Assembly: GCF_003986955.1 (NCBI RefSeq)
Contig: NZ_PIPN01000004.1
Coordinates: 62,001-126,000 of the forward strand
Length of the DNA stretch: 64,000 bases
Reading direction: 5' to 3'
Source: Aliidiomarina sedimenti
GTDB lineage: Bacteria; Pseudomonadota; Gammaproteobacteria; Enterobacterales; Alteromonadaceae
Shown: positions 39,681 through 49,449 of the stretch, piece by piece
How the letters are laid out: each line of letters starts with the position of its first letter
Numbering within the stretch: the stretch's first letter is position 1
Translations under genes and position numbers: made by a program
Notes under the pieces: model-generated
Database searches by the model: none
Seen by the model: the letters and a program-made list of their open reading frames with translations, nothing else
What the model was told of the DNA's origin: nothing

Positions 39681-41074
39681 GCCAACAAATCTGGATTGTG
39701 GATGATGATGAGTCAATGCGCTGGGTGCTGGAGCGCGCCTTCGCCGACAACAACTGGCAGGTAAAAATGTTTGCTGAGGCCGATTCGATGCTGGCTGCGT
39801 GCGAAAAATCACGACGCGATGGTAGTGGCCCGGACGTGGTACTGACGGATGTACGCATGCCTGGCACCGATGGGATGGAGTTATTGGCGCAACTGAAGGT
39901 GTCGGCACCGGAGGTGCCGGTGCTGGTGATGACGGCACATTCGGATCTGGATAGCGCCGTGAGTGCCTTTAAAGGCGGTGCCTTCGAGTATCTGGCAAAA
40001 CCGTTCGATTTAGTTGAGGTATTGCAGGTTGCAGAGCGCGCCGTGCAGAAGCAGCAGAAGCCCTCACAAAAACGGATTCAGGCGCTTGCGAAGGACAAAG
40101 TCAGTGAAATTATCGGCGAAGCGCCTGCGATGCAGGAAGTATTTCGCGCCATTGGTCGGCTGGCGAGCTCCAGTATCAGCGTCTTGCTCACCGGCGCCTC
40201 CGGCACTGGTAAAGAACTAGTCGCTCATGCGCTGCATAAACATAGCAGTCGCTCTGACCAGCCTTTTGTGGCCCTCAATATGGCGGCAATTCCGGCAGAA
40301 CTAATTGAGTCTGAATTATTCGGTCATGAAAAAGGCGCTTTTACCGGCGCCTTGCAAAAACGCTCGGGGCGCTTCCAGCAGGCCAATGGTGGCACCTTAT
40401 TTCTGGACGAAATTGGTGACATGCCGCTGGCGGTTCAGACTCGTTTACTACGAGTTTTGGCGGAGGGACAGTTCTATCCGGTGGGCAGCCATCAGTTGGT
40501 TAAGGTCGATGTGCGAATTATTGCTGCGACCCACCAGGATCTGCGTAAGGCCGTGCAACAAGGGACCTTCCGCGAAGATCTTTACCACCGTCTGAACGTT
40601 ATCCATATCCGCTTACCAACCCTTTCGGAGCGGCGCGAAGATATTCCGACGCTGGCGCGGCACTTTCTGAAGCGGGCGGCGTCAGAACTTGGCACCGGGC
40701 CAAAAAATTTAACCCGGGAGGCGGCAATCGCGTTGCAGAACGCCCCCTGGCCGGGGAATGTCCGACAACTGGAAAACACCTGTCGCTGGCTCACTGTAAT
40801 GGCACCGGGCGATGACATTCGGTTGCAGGATCTGCCTCCGGATCTGGATACCGATGTGCAACAGGAGCATACAACTGACTGGCAGTCAGCATTAGAGCAG
40901 GCCTTATCCGAGGCCTTTGATGATGGAAAAGAAGGGGCTTTCCAGGACTTTGAGCAGCGCTTTACCACGAGTGCGATTAAAATAGCTCTAAAATCAACTG
41001 GCGGACATCGGCAGAAAGCGGCTAAACTTCTCGGTTGGGGACGTAACACCTTGAGCCGCAAACTGAATTCGTAA
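39677..41074 (+). CDS. glnG: Nitrogen regulator NtrC (sigma-54 activator)
   Basis: 465 residues. The receiver domain has phosphoacceptor Asp58 in VLTDVRMPG. The AAA+ domain has Walker A GASGTGKE, the sigma-54-contacting GAFTGA loop at residues 220-225 and Walker B LFLDEIGDMP. A Fis-type helix-turn-helix (HRQKAAKLLGWGRNTLSRKL) closes the protein. It activates glnA through the enhancer sites at 36822-36860. Confidence 0.97.
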   Translation: MSQQIWIVDDDESMRWVLERAFADNNWQVKMFAEADSMLAACEKSRRDGSGPDVVLTDVRMPGTDGMELLAQLKVSAPEVPVLVMTAHSDLDSAVSAFKGGAFEYLAKPFDLVEVLQVAERAVQKQQKPSQKRIQALAKDKVSEIIGEAPAMQEVFRAIGRLASSSISVLLTGASGTGKELVAHALHKHSSRSDQPFVALNMAAIPAELIESELFGHEKGAFTGALQKRSGRFQQANGGTLFLDEIGDMPLAVQTRLLRVLAEGQFYPVGSHQLVKVDVRIIAATHQDLRKAVQQGTFREDLYHRLNVIHIRLPTLSERREDIPTLARHFLKRAASELGTGPKNLTREAAIALQNAPWPGNVRQLENTCRWLTVMAPGDDIRLQDLPPDLDTDVQQEHTTDWQSALEQALSEAFDDGKEGAFQDFEQRFTTSAIKIALKSTGGHRQKAAKLLGWGRNTLSRKLNS

Positions 41075-41176
41075 AGTTTCGGTAAAATCGATTGATTGAG
41101 CTATGCTTAGTTCGACGATTTAGATAGGGTGACATTCATCGAAATGCACCTGCAGGGTTTTAAAAAGGATACCGTT

Positions 41177-41860
41177 GTGGCAGATATATTGTTAATTGAT
41201 GACGATGTCGACCTGGGCTCCATGTTAACTGAATTTCTGGCAAAGGACGGAATGCAGTTGACCACCGCTCAGGATGGCGAATCAGGTTTAAAAATTGCGA
41301 CTGAAGGCAAGTTCGATCTTATCTTGCTGGATATCATGTTACCGAAAATTGATGGCTTGCAACTGCTGAAGAAGTTGCGCGAGCGCCAAATCCAAACCAA
41401 TGTCCTGATGCTCACCGCCCGTGGTGACGATGTTGATCGGGTTGTTGGTTTGGAATTGGGAGCTGACGACTACCTGGCTAAACCATTTTATCCGCGTGAA
41501 CTATTAGCACGTATTAAAGCGCTACTGCGCCGTTCACGCAGTAATCAGACATTGCCAGTGGACGAGAAGCTGGTGTTCTCTGGTTTTTCCATGGATACGG
41601 TTGCGGCCGAAGTCAGCTGTGACGAGAAACCGCTTGAACTGACACCGACTGAGTTTGATATTTTGCGTTGCCTGCTCGCCCACCATGGTCAGCTGGTGAC
41701 TAAAGAAAGCCTTTCCAACCTTGCGTTAGGCCGGGCACTAGGTCCCTTCGACCGCTCGCTGGATGTTCATATCAGTAATATCCGTAAGAAGCTGCCTAAT
41801 CGTCCCGAGCGTATTCAGACGGTTCGGGGCCGGGGGTATCGGGTAGAAGACCGGGCTTAA
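41177..41860 (+). CDS. cpxR: CpxR-like OmpR-family response regulator
   Basis: 227 residues from GTG 41177, which follows AAAAAGGA; the frame is open from ATG 41129, but that adds 16 non-conserved residues before the ADILLIDDD beta strand. Phosphoacceptor Asp52 lies in ILLDIMLPK; K-containing LAKPF and the C-terminal winged helix (LTPTEFDILRCLLAHHGQLVTKE, RGRGYRVED) are complete. It resembles CpxR and is coupled to a CpxA-like kinase by a TAATG junction. No cpxP gene is adjacent, so signal and targets are inferred only. Confidence 0.82.
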   Translation: MADILLIDDDVDLGSMLTEFLAKDGMQLTTAQDGESGLKIATEGKFDLILLDIMLPKIDGLQLLKKLRERQIQTNVLMLTARGDDVDRVVGLELGADDYLAKPFYPRELLARIKALLRRSRSNQTLPVDEKLVFSGFSMDTVAAEVSCDEKPLELTPTEFDILRCLLAHHGQLVTKESLSNLALGRALGPFDRSLDVHISNIRKKLPNRPERIQTVRGRGYRVEDRA

Positions 41861-43224
41861 TGAAAAATCATACGACGAGGTGGTATCAATCGCTGACCTT
41901 GCGATTGTTGGCACTCTTCTGGTTTTTACTTCTGGCCGCTACTTTAGCGGCCTTTACGTCTGCGTTTTACCTTACCCGCCCGCCGCAACCGGAAGCGGCG
42001 GGCACTGATTTTGAGCGCACCCTGCGCCCTATCCTTGAAGAAGTCGACAACTACAACCTGCTGCAACCGGGACGCTTACTGGTGGGCGAGTACCGTGTCG
42101 TTGCACGTAAAAACGAGGGCGACGAAGGCGGTCTCGAAATGACTCAGGGGTTGTCGCAGGCAGTCGCGCGGGCGGCCCTCAGTCTGATTGATTTAGAGAA
42201 CGAACCGCTGCAGATAGCGGTGCGTGGTCAATATGTCGCCGGGCCTTTCTTTATGGGCGAGGCACGTCTGATTATCAGCCGCCCAATGACGGGTGAAGAA
42301 GTTGCCGAGCTGGCAGCGCGGGATAATCAGGACTTACTGCCAAACTTGCTGTGGATGGCTGTCGCCATGAGCGGCATAGGGGCGCTGATCCTCGGGATAT
42401 GGTTTGTGCGCCCCTTACGCCGGTTGCGCACGGCCACACGAGAAATTGCAGCGGGCAGTGCCAACCCGAACCTGGCACGGTTGCCCCGGCGCCGTGACGA
42501 ACTGGGTGAACTGGCGCGAACATTACGCACCACCGCGGTTGAGCTGGCCACCTCGCGTGATGCACAACGACGTCTGCTCAGTGATGTCTCGCACGAACTG
42601 CGTTCACCCCTGGCGCGGCTGCAAGTGGCACTGGATCTACTCGAAACTCCGGAGCTGCGCGGTTCCACGCACTGGAAAATGCTGGAAAAGGATATTCTGC
42701 GTTTATCGCGAATTATTGATAGTATTTTATGGTTATCGCGGCTTGAAAACGGCATTAGCAAACTGGAGCGGGAAGACGTCTCGCCAGCTGCGATGTTAAA
42801 AGAGCTGGAAAGCGACCTTATTTATGAAAACGACGTCTATCGCAACCGTATTATCTACCCCCATGAAGGGCTGCCGACTCTAGCCACAGACCCGATCCTA
42901 CTGCGCCTGATTATTGAAAACCTGGTGCGCAACGCGTTTCAGTATGGTCCTGATGACGGCAAAGTGCTGATTGACGCAGACGTTACTAAACATCATCTGC
43001 AACTCAGCATTCATGATCAGGGCCCCGGGGTGGATGAAGCGACCCTGGATCAGCTATTTGTGCCTTTCTTTCGTGCTGACCCGTCGCGCCACCACGGTGC
43101 TGGCGTGGGCCTCGGCCTGGCGTTGTGTTTACGGGCCACGGCGGTGCTAAGTGGCAAGCTGGAAGCGAGCAATCATCCTGACGGTGGTCTTGAGGTACGT
43201 TTAAGTTTACCCTTAAAGCCTTAA
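41860..43224 (+). CDS. cpxA: CpxA-like envelope-stress sensor kinase
   Basis: 454 residues. TM1 (about 13-34) and TM2 (about 165-187) enclose a short periplasmic sensor of about 130 residues; a HAMP domain follows. The dimerisation helix carries SDVSHELRSPLARL (His245) and the ATPase domain has NLVRNAFQYGP, DQGPGVDE and GVGLGLAL. E. coli CpxA has a similar layout and length (457). Start overlaps the response-regulator stop by 1 bp, so translation is coupled. Confidence 0.83.
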   Translation: MKNHTTRWYQSLTLRLLALFWFLLLAATLAAFTSAFYLTRPPQPEAAGTDFERTLRPILEEVDNYNLLQPGRLLVGEYRVVARKNEGDEGGLEMTQGLSQAVARAALSLIDLENEPLQIAVRGQYVAGPFFMGEARLIISRPMTGEEVAELAARDNQDLLPNLLWMAVAMSGIGALILGIWFVRPLRRLRTATREIAAGSANPNLARLPRRRDELGELARTLRTTAVELATSRDAQRRLLSDVSHELRSPLARLQVALDLLETPELRGSTHWKMLEKDILRLSRIIDSILWLSRLENGISKLEREDVSPAAMLKELESDLIYENDVYRNRIIYPHEGLPTLATDPILLRLIIENLVRNAFQYGPDDGKVLIDADVTKHHLQLSIHDQGPGVDEATLDQLFVPFFRADPSRHHGAGVGLGLALCLRATAVLSGKLEASNHPDGGLEVRLSLPLKP

Positions 43225-43261
43225 TTCACCCCAATTCCGTGATTGCCGCCAGGGAGAGCCC

Positions 43262-44362
43262 ATGACCGATTCAGCGTCCGCATCGTCACCATCAACACCG
43301 TATCAGCAGTGGCTGGATGCACGGCCCGCAGACAGTGACGCTGGCTGGCAGCATTGGTCGGCCACTGTATTAAGCCAGTTCTGGTCGGAAGTGGTGGTGG
43401 AAACGCTGTACTCAGCGGATGACGTTTTGCTCCATTACGCGGTGTTTGAACATCCGCAGAGCAAGGGTTGGATGATTATTTCGCCGGGCCGCATCGAAAC
43501 CTATTTAAAGTACCAAGAGCTAATGCTGGAATTGGCGGCCCAGGGCTACTCGGTGGCAACACTGGACCATCGTGGGCAAGGCTTTTCTGACCGCTTAAGT
43601 GAACACCCTCAGCATGGCCATGTGACTCAGTTTGACGAGTTTGTGCGCGACTTTTCCGACTTTATACTGGCTCTAAAACCGCGAATTGGCGAGCAAAGCT
43701 GCCAGTTACTGGCCCACTCCATGGGGAGCGCGATAGCCTGTCTGTACATGGCGCATTACCCGCACCCCTTTAGTAGTGTGGTACTCAGTGCCCCTATGAT
43801 GGGCGTGCATACCCGGCCCTGGCCACAAAGCGTGGCCCACTGGCTGATCCGCATTGGCCATTGGTTCAACAAGCAGCTGTTTGGTGATCGGCCACGTTAC
43901 TTCATCGGCATGCGTGACTATGCCGACGTGCCCTTCGCAGATAATGAACTGACCCACAGCGAAAACCGTTACAATTGGTTTCGCGCTATGTATCAGCAGC
44001 ATGCAGAAATTCAATTGGGTGGTCCTACCGTGCAGTGGCTGATGCAGTCGCTGCAGGCAATGGCAGAGTTGCCAGAGGCAGCGCGGTTAATCCGTGTGCC
44101 GGTGCTGGTGCTGCAGGCTGAGCTGGACCCCATCGTCAGCCCGCAACCTCAGCGGGTCTTTGTCGGGATGTCAGCGCACCCGGCGACCCGGCTGGAGGTG
44201 ATCAACGGCAGTTACCATGAAATTCTGATGGAAACGGATAGCATTCGCGGTCCAGCGCTGGCGACGGCGCTGCAGTTTTTGCGCGAGCATCAGTTTGCAG
44301 AGCCACTGGAACAAAGCTTTTCAGCACCACGGCGACCTAAAAGAGCACAGCGGCGCGTCTGA
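43262..44362 (+). CDS. pldB: Alpha/beta hydrolase of the lysophospholipase L2/monoacylglycerol lipase type
   Basis: 366 residues. Catalytic triad visible as Ser153 in AHSMGS, Asp289 in AELDPI and His319 in GSYHEIL. The HRGQGFS and [11 protein letters not shown] segments are typical of PldB-like S33 hydrolases. No signal peptide or TM segment, and the C-terminal tail is basic. Substrate class (lysophospholipid or monoglyceride) is inferred from the family. 36 bp after the cpxA stop, so possibly part of that transcript. Confidence 0.75.
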   Translation: MTDSASASSPSTPYQQWLDARPADSDAGWQHWSATVLSQFWSEVVVETLYSADDVLLHYAVFEHPQSKGWMIISPGRIETYLKYQELMLELAAQGYSVATLDHRGQGFSDRLSEHPQHGHVTQFDEFVRDFSDFILALKPRIGEQSCQLLAHSMGSAIACLYMAHYPHPFSSVVLSAPMMGVHTRPWPQSVAHWLIRIGHWFNKQLFGDRPRYFIGMRDYADVPFADNELTHSENRYNWFRAMYQQHAEIQLGGPTVQWLMQSLQAMAELPEAARLIRVPVLVLQAELDPIVSPQPQRVFVGMSAHPATRLEVINGSYHEILMETDSIRGPALATALQFLREHQFAEPLEQSFSAPRRPKRAQRRV

Positions 44363-44391
44363 CCCGAACCCTAAAACAAGGTATACTTTTA

Positions 44392-44856
44392 ATGTTTCAC
44401 ATTGCCCTTCATAACCCGGTGATGCCAGCCAATTGCGGAAATATCATTCGCTTATGCGCGAACAATGGTTGTAGTCTGCATTTGATTGAACCCCTGGGCT
44501 TTGATTTTGAAGAAAAAAAATTGCGCCGCGCCGGTCTGGATTACCACGACCTGGCGAATGTAAAACGCTACCCGGATTTCGCCGCGTTTAGTGAAGCGAT
44601 GCAGGGGCGCCGCATGTTTGCCTGCACCACCAAAGGCAGCCGTAACTACAGCGACGTTGCGTACCAGGCGGACGATATTTTATTGTTCGGCTCAGAAACC
44701 GCGGGCTTGCCGGATGAGGTGCGTGAAGCCTTTGCGCCGGAGATGCGTATCCGCATTCCAATGCAGGCCACATCAAGAAGCCTTAATCTGGCCAATTCAG
44801 TTTCGATTATTAGTTACGAAGCCTGGCGTCAACAGGGTTTCGCCGGAGCGCTGTAA
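44392..44856 (+). CDS. trmL: tRNA (cytidine(34)-2'-O)-methyltransferase
   Basis: SPOUT-fold enzyme that 2'-O-methylates the wobble base of leucine tRNAs. 154 residues. The N-terminus ([21 protein letters not shown]) and the knot region ([30 protein letters not shown]) match TrmL closely. A TATACT hexamer sits only 4 nt before the ATG, with AAGG slightly upstream. Confidence 0.94.
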   Translation: MFHIALHNPVMPANCGNIIRLCANNGCSLHLIEPLGFDFEEKKLRRAGLDYHDLANVKRYPDFAAFSEAMQGRRMFACTTKGSRNYSDVAYQADDILLFGSETAGLPDEVREAFAPEMRIRIPMQATSRSLNLANSVSIISYEAWRQQGFAGAL

Positions 44857-44944
44857 GAAACTCACATCAGCCCTGCGAATGCAGCGAAAGAGGGAACTGA
44901 CAGCCGCTGGCAGAGTCCCACAGACAGGCAAAAACGAGGTAGTA

Positions 44945-46624
44945 ATGACAAATTCAATTAAACAATGGGCGAACCACATCGTCTGTACTGCGAGCTTACT
45001 GCTGGTGGCAGGATTCGCCAACGCCAGTACCAGTGAAGAGACCGCGAACTACAACCTGATGCTAATGGGGAGTGCTCCGCAGATCTGTTCAAGCATGAAT
45101 CAGGACGCCTGTGAGTCAGTTGACTGGATCGAGGCCAATGAGATGCGCACCGCGCGGCTTTTTAACCTCAGTGATGTCCGCCGTCGTCAGACCATGCGTC
45201 AGTCCGTCTGGCCGGAAGAGCGCGACGAAATGCGTGCCGAGCTGAACGAAGCGTTGGAAACGCTGGCGGATTATTTTGGCTATGGTGTCGTCAATGAAAA
45301 GCGTTTGGTTGAGCGCTTTCGCTCGCGTGCTCACCTGGATATGCTGAGTCGCATGTCTGAAAACGAATTTCACCGGGTTTTAGATGGCCTTGAACTGCCG
45401 ACCTTAGAAGGTCTGGTCGAGCATGTGAACCTGGATGAAACGAAAGATGCCAGTGCAAACTTGCTGCGCCGCTATGTAGAACTGACTGCGGCCAACAGTG
45501 ACAGCGACGGCGGGCCGGTTGTCTATGTGGTAACTGCCGCGCAGCGTGACCCCTTGGGCAGTTTACAAAGCTATCAGCGCGCGTTGAGCGCAGCGGGCGC
45601 CACCGTTAAGTGGTTACCAATTGATGCCAGCGTGCTTGAAGCGCAGCAAAACGACGCCTGTGACAGCCTTGATTCGCTGCGTCGGGACGTTCTTGGCACT
45701 TATGACCGCGCCCGCGTCCACGCGGACTTGCATCAACAGCAAATGGCATTTTGCACTAACAAAGATGCCTGGCAGGACGCTATCGCCGAAGCCGATGGTG
45801 TGTTCTTTGCCGATGGCAATCAGACCTTATTGCGCCAGGCGTTCTTTAACCGCAATGGCAATGCGACCGATTTGCTTAATGCGCTGGTGGATGAATTCAA
45901 CAGCGGCCAGTTAACCATTGCGGCTGCCGGCAATTCAGCCAGCGCCATGTCATCGGCGATTATGGTGACCAATGGCAGCAGTCGTCAGGCGATGAAAGAA
46001 GGATCGCTGTCACGCCCAGCGCCATCGGTGGGCTGTAATCAGGATGACAGTTGCCCGCGCGGGGTCAGCCCGAACAGCCTGACCTATCACGCGATGGGTG
46101 GTTTAGCCTTCTATCCGTTTGGTTTAATCGATACCGAAGTGTCGGAGCGTGGTCGTCAGGCGCGCATGTTACGCCTCGCTGCTGATACAGCGACGCCACT
46201 CGCCACAGGTATTGATCGCGCCACGGCGCTGCTGGTTGACACCCGTAGCGGTGAGTTTGAAGTGCAGGGTGACAACGGCGTGCTGTTTGTTGAGCAGGCA
46301 ACCGGTAATCAGCAGATGGTTGGCGGTGCGTTCCACTTTTTGCGTGACCAGAGCAGCGGAGCTCTGCGCCAGAACCAGGTAGAAGATGTGCAGTTGGCGC
46401 AACAGGAAGGCTCACGGCCCTCGTCAGTAACCACTCGGTTTCTTGACGACACCGGTGTCTACGACAACATCGCGCGGTTATGTGAAGGGCGTCAGAAAAT
46501 GGAACTGCTGCAGGACGAATTCGTGTTCCTGATGCAAGTGAGCGAGGCGACGGAAACCCTGCGTGCCGAAGGACGTTGCCAGGTGACCAATGGCACCCTC
46601 GGTGTCGCGCGGCAGGCTGAGTAA
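44945..46624 (+). CDS. Exported cyanophycinase-like (peptidase S51) protein with altered active site
   Basis: 559 residues from ATG 44945, with GAGG 7 nt upstream; the frame is open to 44591, but that stretch is antisense-like readthrough of trmL. A signal peptide (residues 1-24, cleavage near FANASTS) predicts periplasmic location. After an N-terminal helical region, the S51 core starts near residue 195: FFADGNQTLL (Gln293), AAGNSASAMSS (Ser331 as nucleophile) and IDTEVSERGRQARML (396 on). By the Synechocystis pattern DQH-xxx-RxRxxR, the His is Glu398 and the Gln is Thr397 here. Cyanophycin cleavage is therefore doubtful. No cyanophycin synthetase is in the window. Confidence 0.7.
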   Translation: MTNSIKQWANHIVCTASLLLVAGFANASTSEETANYNLMLMGSAPQICSSMNQDACESVDWIEANEMRTARLFNLSDVRRRQTMRQSVWPEERDEMRAELNEALETLADYFGYGVVNEKRLVERFRSRAHLDMLSRMSENEFHRVLDGLELPTLEGLVEHVNLDETKDASANLLRRYVELTAANSDSDGGPVVYVVTAAQRDPLGSLQSYQRALSAAGATVKWLPIDASVLEAQQNDACDSLDSLRRDVLGTYDRARVHADLHQQQMAFCTNKDAWQDAIAEADGVFFADGNQTLLRQAFFNRNGNATDLLNALVDEFNSGQLTIAAAGNSASAMSSAIMVTNGSSRQAMKEGSLSRPAPSVGCNQDDSCPRGVSPNSLTYHAMGGLAFYPFGLIDTEVSERGRQARMLRLAADTATPLATGIDRATALLVDTRSGEFEVQGDNGVLFVEQATGNQQMVGGAFHFLRDQSSGALRQNQVEDVQLAQQEGSRPSSVTTRFLDDTGVYDNIARLCEGRQKMELLQDEFVFLMQVSEATETLRAEGRCQVTNGTLGVARQAE

Positions 46625-46645
46625 AGCCAGCAGTTGGTCGGGCAT

Positions 46646-46731
46646 GGCGTCCGAACTATGTTCTGCATCAATGGACGCCTTACCTTGATGGGTTAGACTT
46701 GAGGGGTGTTTAAATAACCATCAAGTCTAAC
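46646..46731 (+). promoter_or_regulatory. Structured leader of the UbiA-family gene
   Basis: Three inverted repeats: GGCGTCC/GGACGCC (46646-46652/46673-46679), CTTGATGG/CCATCAAG (46684-46691/46718-46725) and GTTAGACTTGA/TCAAGTCTAAC (46692-46702/46721-46731). The last two share TCAAG and so cannot form together. The 11-bp hairpin ends 1 nt before the start codon, and no Shine-Dalgarno is visible. Confidence 0.6.
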
Positions 46732-46732
46732 T

Positions 46733-47620
46733 ATGCATCGAGTTTTCGCCGTCGCACGACCGGGGTTTTTAACCCTGACACTGGTCTGTATTGCCCTTGC
46801 GCTGGCTTTTAGCCTGCAACAAGGCAGCCTTATATCCCTGTGGGACGCCATTCTGGTAGTTGTGATCGGGCTGGCGGCCCATGTCAGTGTTAACGCCTTC
46901 AATGAATACTTCGACTTCAAATCCGGACTGGATTTCAAAACCAGGCCGACCCCCTTTAGTGGTGGTAGTGGCACCCTGGTGGTTGCCCCCCATCTGGCAT
47001 CCGCTGCGCTATTAATCGCCGTGACTGCGCTGCTGCTGGTAAGCGCTGGCGGCTTGTATCTGGTCTGGCAGCATGGTGCCGCACTGCTGCTGATAGGTCT
47101 CCCCGGCGTGCTAATTATTTACGCCTATACTCAGTATCTGAATCGTTCACCACTGGCCTGCCTGCTGGCGCCCGGAATAGGGTTCGGCTTACTGATGACG
47201 CTGGGTGCTATCTGGGTATTTAGCGCGACGCTAAGCGCTGGTGCCTGGACTCTGGCTACTATGATGACGTTGCTGGTTAGCAACCTGTTGCTGCTGAATC
47301 AGTTTCCGGATATTGAAGCAGACGCCAGTGTAGGTCGCCGCCATTTACCCATTGTTGCGGGCCGTCGCATAAGCGCACGAGTATTTGCAGTCTTCCACTG
47401 GCTGGCAGTCGCTCTGTTGCCATTGGCAGTGGGGTTTGGCTGGTTGCCGGTCTGGAGTTTACTTGGCCTGTGCAGCCTGGTGTTGTTAGTTCCGCTGACA
47501 CGCGGCGTGTTGCGCTATGCATTGCATATTCCTGAGCATGTCAGGCTGCTGGGGCTGAATGTCGCGTTCGTCCATTTGTACCCGCTGTTGATCACCGTAG
47601 GCTTGTTGGTTGACCGCTAA
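46733..47620 (+). CDS. UbiA-superfamily prenyltransferase (MenA-like)
   Basis: 295 residues and eight or nine TM helices. The two Asp-rich motifs are NAFNEYFDFKSGLD near residue 54 and NQFPDIEADASVGRRHLP near 190, giving the Mg-prenyl diphosphate sites. Their spacing and the KTRPTPFSGGSG loop resemble 1,4-dihydroxy-2-naphthoate polyprenyltransferase (MenA) more than UbiA, but the acceptor is inferred. It precedes frdA by 11 bp. Translation start is directly behind a perfect hairpin. Confidence 0.72.
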   Translation: MHRVFAVARPGFLTLTLVCIALALAFSLQQGSLISLWDAILVVVIGLAAHVSVNAFNEYFDFKSGLDFKTRPTPFSGGSGTLVVAPHLASAALLIAVTALLLVSAGGLYLVWQHGAALLLIGLPGVLIIYAYTQYLNRSPLACLLAPGIGFGLLMTLGAIWVFSATLSAGAWTLATMMTLLVSNLLLLNQFPDIEADASVGRRHLPIVAGRRISARVFAVFHWLAVALLPLAVGFGWLPVWSLLGLCSLVLLVPLTRGVLRYALHIPEHVRLLGLNVAFVHLYPLLITVGLLVDR

Positions 47621-47631
47621 GGACACAAACA

Positions 47632-49449
47632 ATGCAAGTACATACTTTCGATGTGGTAGTGGTTGGAGGCGGAGGCGCCGGGTTGCGAGCTGCAATTGCG
47701 GCAGCCGAGACTGGCGGCAATGCGGTGGGGCTGGTTTCAAAAGTCTACCCCATGCGCTCACACACGGTGGCCGCGGAAGGCGGCGCAGCGGCAGTTACCC
47801 GTGGCGATGACAGCCTGCAATCGCACTTTGACGACACCGTTGCCGGTGGTGACTGGTTGGCTGAGCAGGGTGTAGTTGACTATTTTGTCCGCCATGCCCA
47901 CGCTGAACTGGTGCAAATGGAACGCTGGGGTTGTCCCTGGAGCCGTCAGGCCAGCGGCGACGTGCAGGTGCGGCGCTTTGGCGGAATGAAGACCGAACGC
48001 ACCTGGTTTGCCGCCGATAAAACCGGCTTTCATATGCTCCACACCCTTTATCAGACGTCCCTGAAATACCCGCAGATCCAGCGCTTCGATGAGTATTTTG
48101 TACTCGACTTACTGGTTGAAGATAATCAGGCCTGTGGCGTGATTGCCCTCGAGATAAGCAGCGGCGAATTGCATTTACTGCGGGCTAAGTCAGTGATCAT
48201 GGCGACTGGCGGTGCTGGGCGGCTGTTTCGTTTTAACACCAATGGCGGCATTGTTACCGGCGATGGTATGGCCATCGCCTATCGCCGCGGGGTGGCGTTG
48301 CGCGATATGGAGTTTGTGCAATACCACCCAACCGGCCTGCCCGGCTCAGGCATCCTGATCACCGAAGCCAGCCGTGGCGAAGGCGGCGTGCTGACCAATA
48401 AAGATGGCTATCGTTATCTGCAGGACTACGGCTTAGGCCCGGAAACGCCGCTGGGTGAACCTCAAAACAAGTACATGGAACTGGGTCCGCGCGACAAGCT
48501 GTCGCAGGCGTTCTGGCACGAACAGCAGGCCGGGCGTACCGGCAAGCATGGTGACAGTGATGTAGTTTATCTTGATCTGCGCCACCTCGGAGAGGCGTAT
48601 TTGCAGGAACGCCTGCCTTTTATTTGCGAGTTGGCCAAGGCCTACGTCAATGTCGATCCCGCCAAATCACCGATACCGATCCGCCCGGCAGTGCATTACA
48701 CCATGGGTGGCATTGAAACCAACGCCGACTGTGAAACCAGTATTCGTGGCCTGTTTGCCGCCGGTGAGTGCGCCTCCGTCGGGTTACACGGTGCCAATAG
48801 GCTGGGCTCCAACTCGTTAACTGAACTCCTGGTGTTCGGCCATCTTGCTGGCAAGAAGGCCATGCAGCGGGCACTCGGTGATAGTCCATGCAAGGACGGC
48901 GCTGAGAGCATTCGTCAGCTCGGTAGCCAGTGGCAGGAGCGTCTTGAGTCGATGATGCGTGGCGGTGAACCCGGCCGTCCACGCTGGCCGGAGCTAAAAG
49001 CAGAGTTGCTTAAGGTGATGGAAGAGGGTTGTGGCATTTACCGTGACGAAGCGGGCTTAACTCAGGCATTGCAGAGCATACGCGGTTTGCGCGAACGCTA
49101 TGAGCGGGTCCAGCTGGGGGATCAGAGTCAAATTTACAACACCGATCTGCTGCATTGCCTTGAGCTTGGCTGCTCACTGGATGTGGCAGAAGCCACCTGC
49201 CTGGCGGCATTGCAACGGCGTGAATCGCGTGGTGCGCATCAGCGGCTGGACGACAGCTGCCAGCAACGTAATGACCAGCAGTATTTAAAGCATTCGCAGG
49301 TGTTTTATCAGGGAGCAGCGCCTGCCCGCCTCGAGTGGCAGGATGTCGATACCCATTTGTCGGCGCCGGGGGAGCGGCACTATGGTTCGAAAGGAAGTGG
49401 TTTGAAAGGAAGTGGTGCTGAGGGAAGCGACGGAGGTCAGCATGCGTAG
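47632..49449 (+). CDS. frdA: Fumarate reductase flavoprotein subunit
   Basis: Reduces fumarate to succinate with electrons from FrdB. 605 residues, strongly collinear with E. coli FrdA. The covalent FAD histidine is His44 in SHTVAAEGG; the substrate region [21 protein letters not shown] and [15 protein letters not shown] are present. The C-terminus carries a short Gly/Ser/Lys repeat absent from E. coli. QFR rather than SDH is indicated by the FrdC and FrdD membrane subunits next door. Confidence 0.96.
   Translation: MQVHTFDVVVVGGGGAGLRAAIAAAETGGNAVGLVSKVYPMRSHTVAAEGGAAAVTRGDDSLQSHFDDTVAGGDWLAEQGVVDYFVRHAHAELVQMERWGCPWSRQASGDVQVRRFGGMKTERTWFAADKTGFHMLHTLYQTSLKYPQIQRFDEYFVLDLLVEDNQACGVIALEISSGELHLLRAKSVIMATGGAGRLFRFNTNGGIVTGDGMAIAYRRGVALRDMEFVQYHPTGLPGSGILITEASRGEGGVLTNKDGYRYLQDYGLGPETPLGEPQNKYMELGPRDKLSQAFWHEQQAGRTGKHGDSDVVYLDLRHLGEAYLQERLPFICELAKAYVNVDPAKSPIPIRPAVHYTMGGIETNADCETSIRGLFAAGECASVGLHGANRLGSNSLTELLVFGHLAGKKAMQRALGDSPCKDGAESIRQLGSQWQERLESMMRGGEPGRPRWPELKAELLKVMEEGCGIYRDEAGLTQALQSIRGLRERYERVQLGDQSQIYNTDLLHCLELGCSLDVAEATCLAALQRRESRGAHQRLDDSCQQRNDQQYLKHSQVFYQGAAPARLEWQDVDTHLSAPGERHYGSKGSGLKGSGAEGSDGGQHA
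49384..49428 (+). repeat. Three tandem 15-bp repeats at the end of frdA
   Basis: GGTTCGAAAGGAAGT, GGTTTGAAAGGAAGT and GGTGCTGAGGGAAGC lie in frame and encode [15 protein letters not shown]. The first two differ at one base. Each contains an AGGAAG purine box; the true frdB Shine-Dalgarno (GGAGGT) follows at 49432-49437. Confidence 0.85.

Noticed and set aside
44382-44387. TATACT as -10 of a leaderless trmL transcript
   Set aside because: No acceptable -35 at the correct spacing, and AAGG upstream offers a normal ribosome-binding site.
44591-44944. Upstream extension of the cyanophycinase-like protein
   Set aside because: It overlaps trmL in another frame; the signal peptide and ribosome-binding site put the start at 44945.
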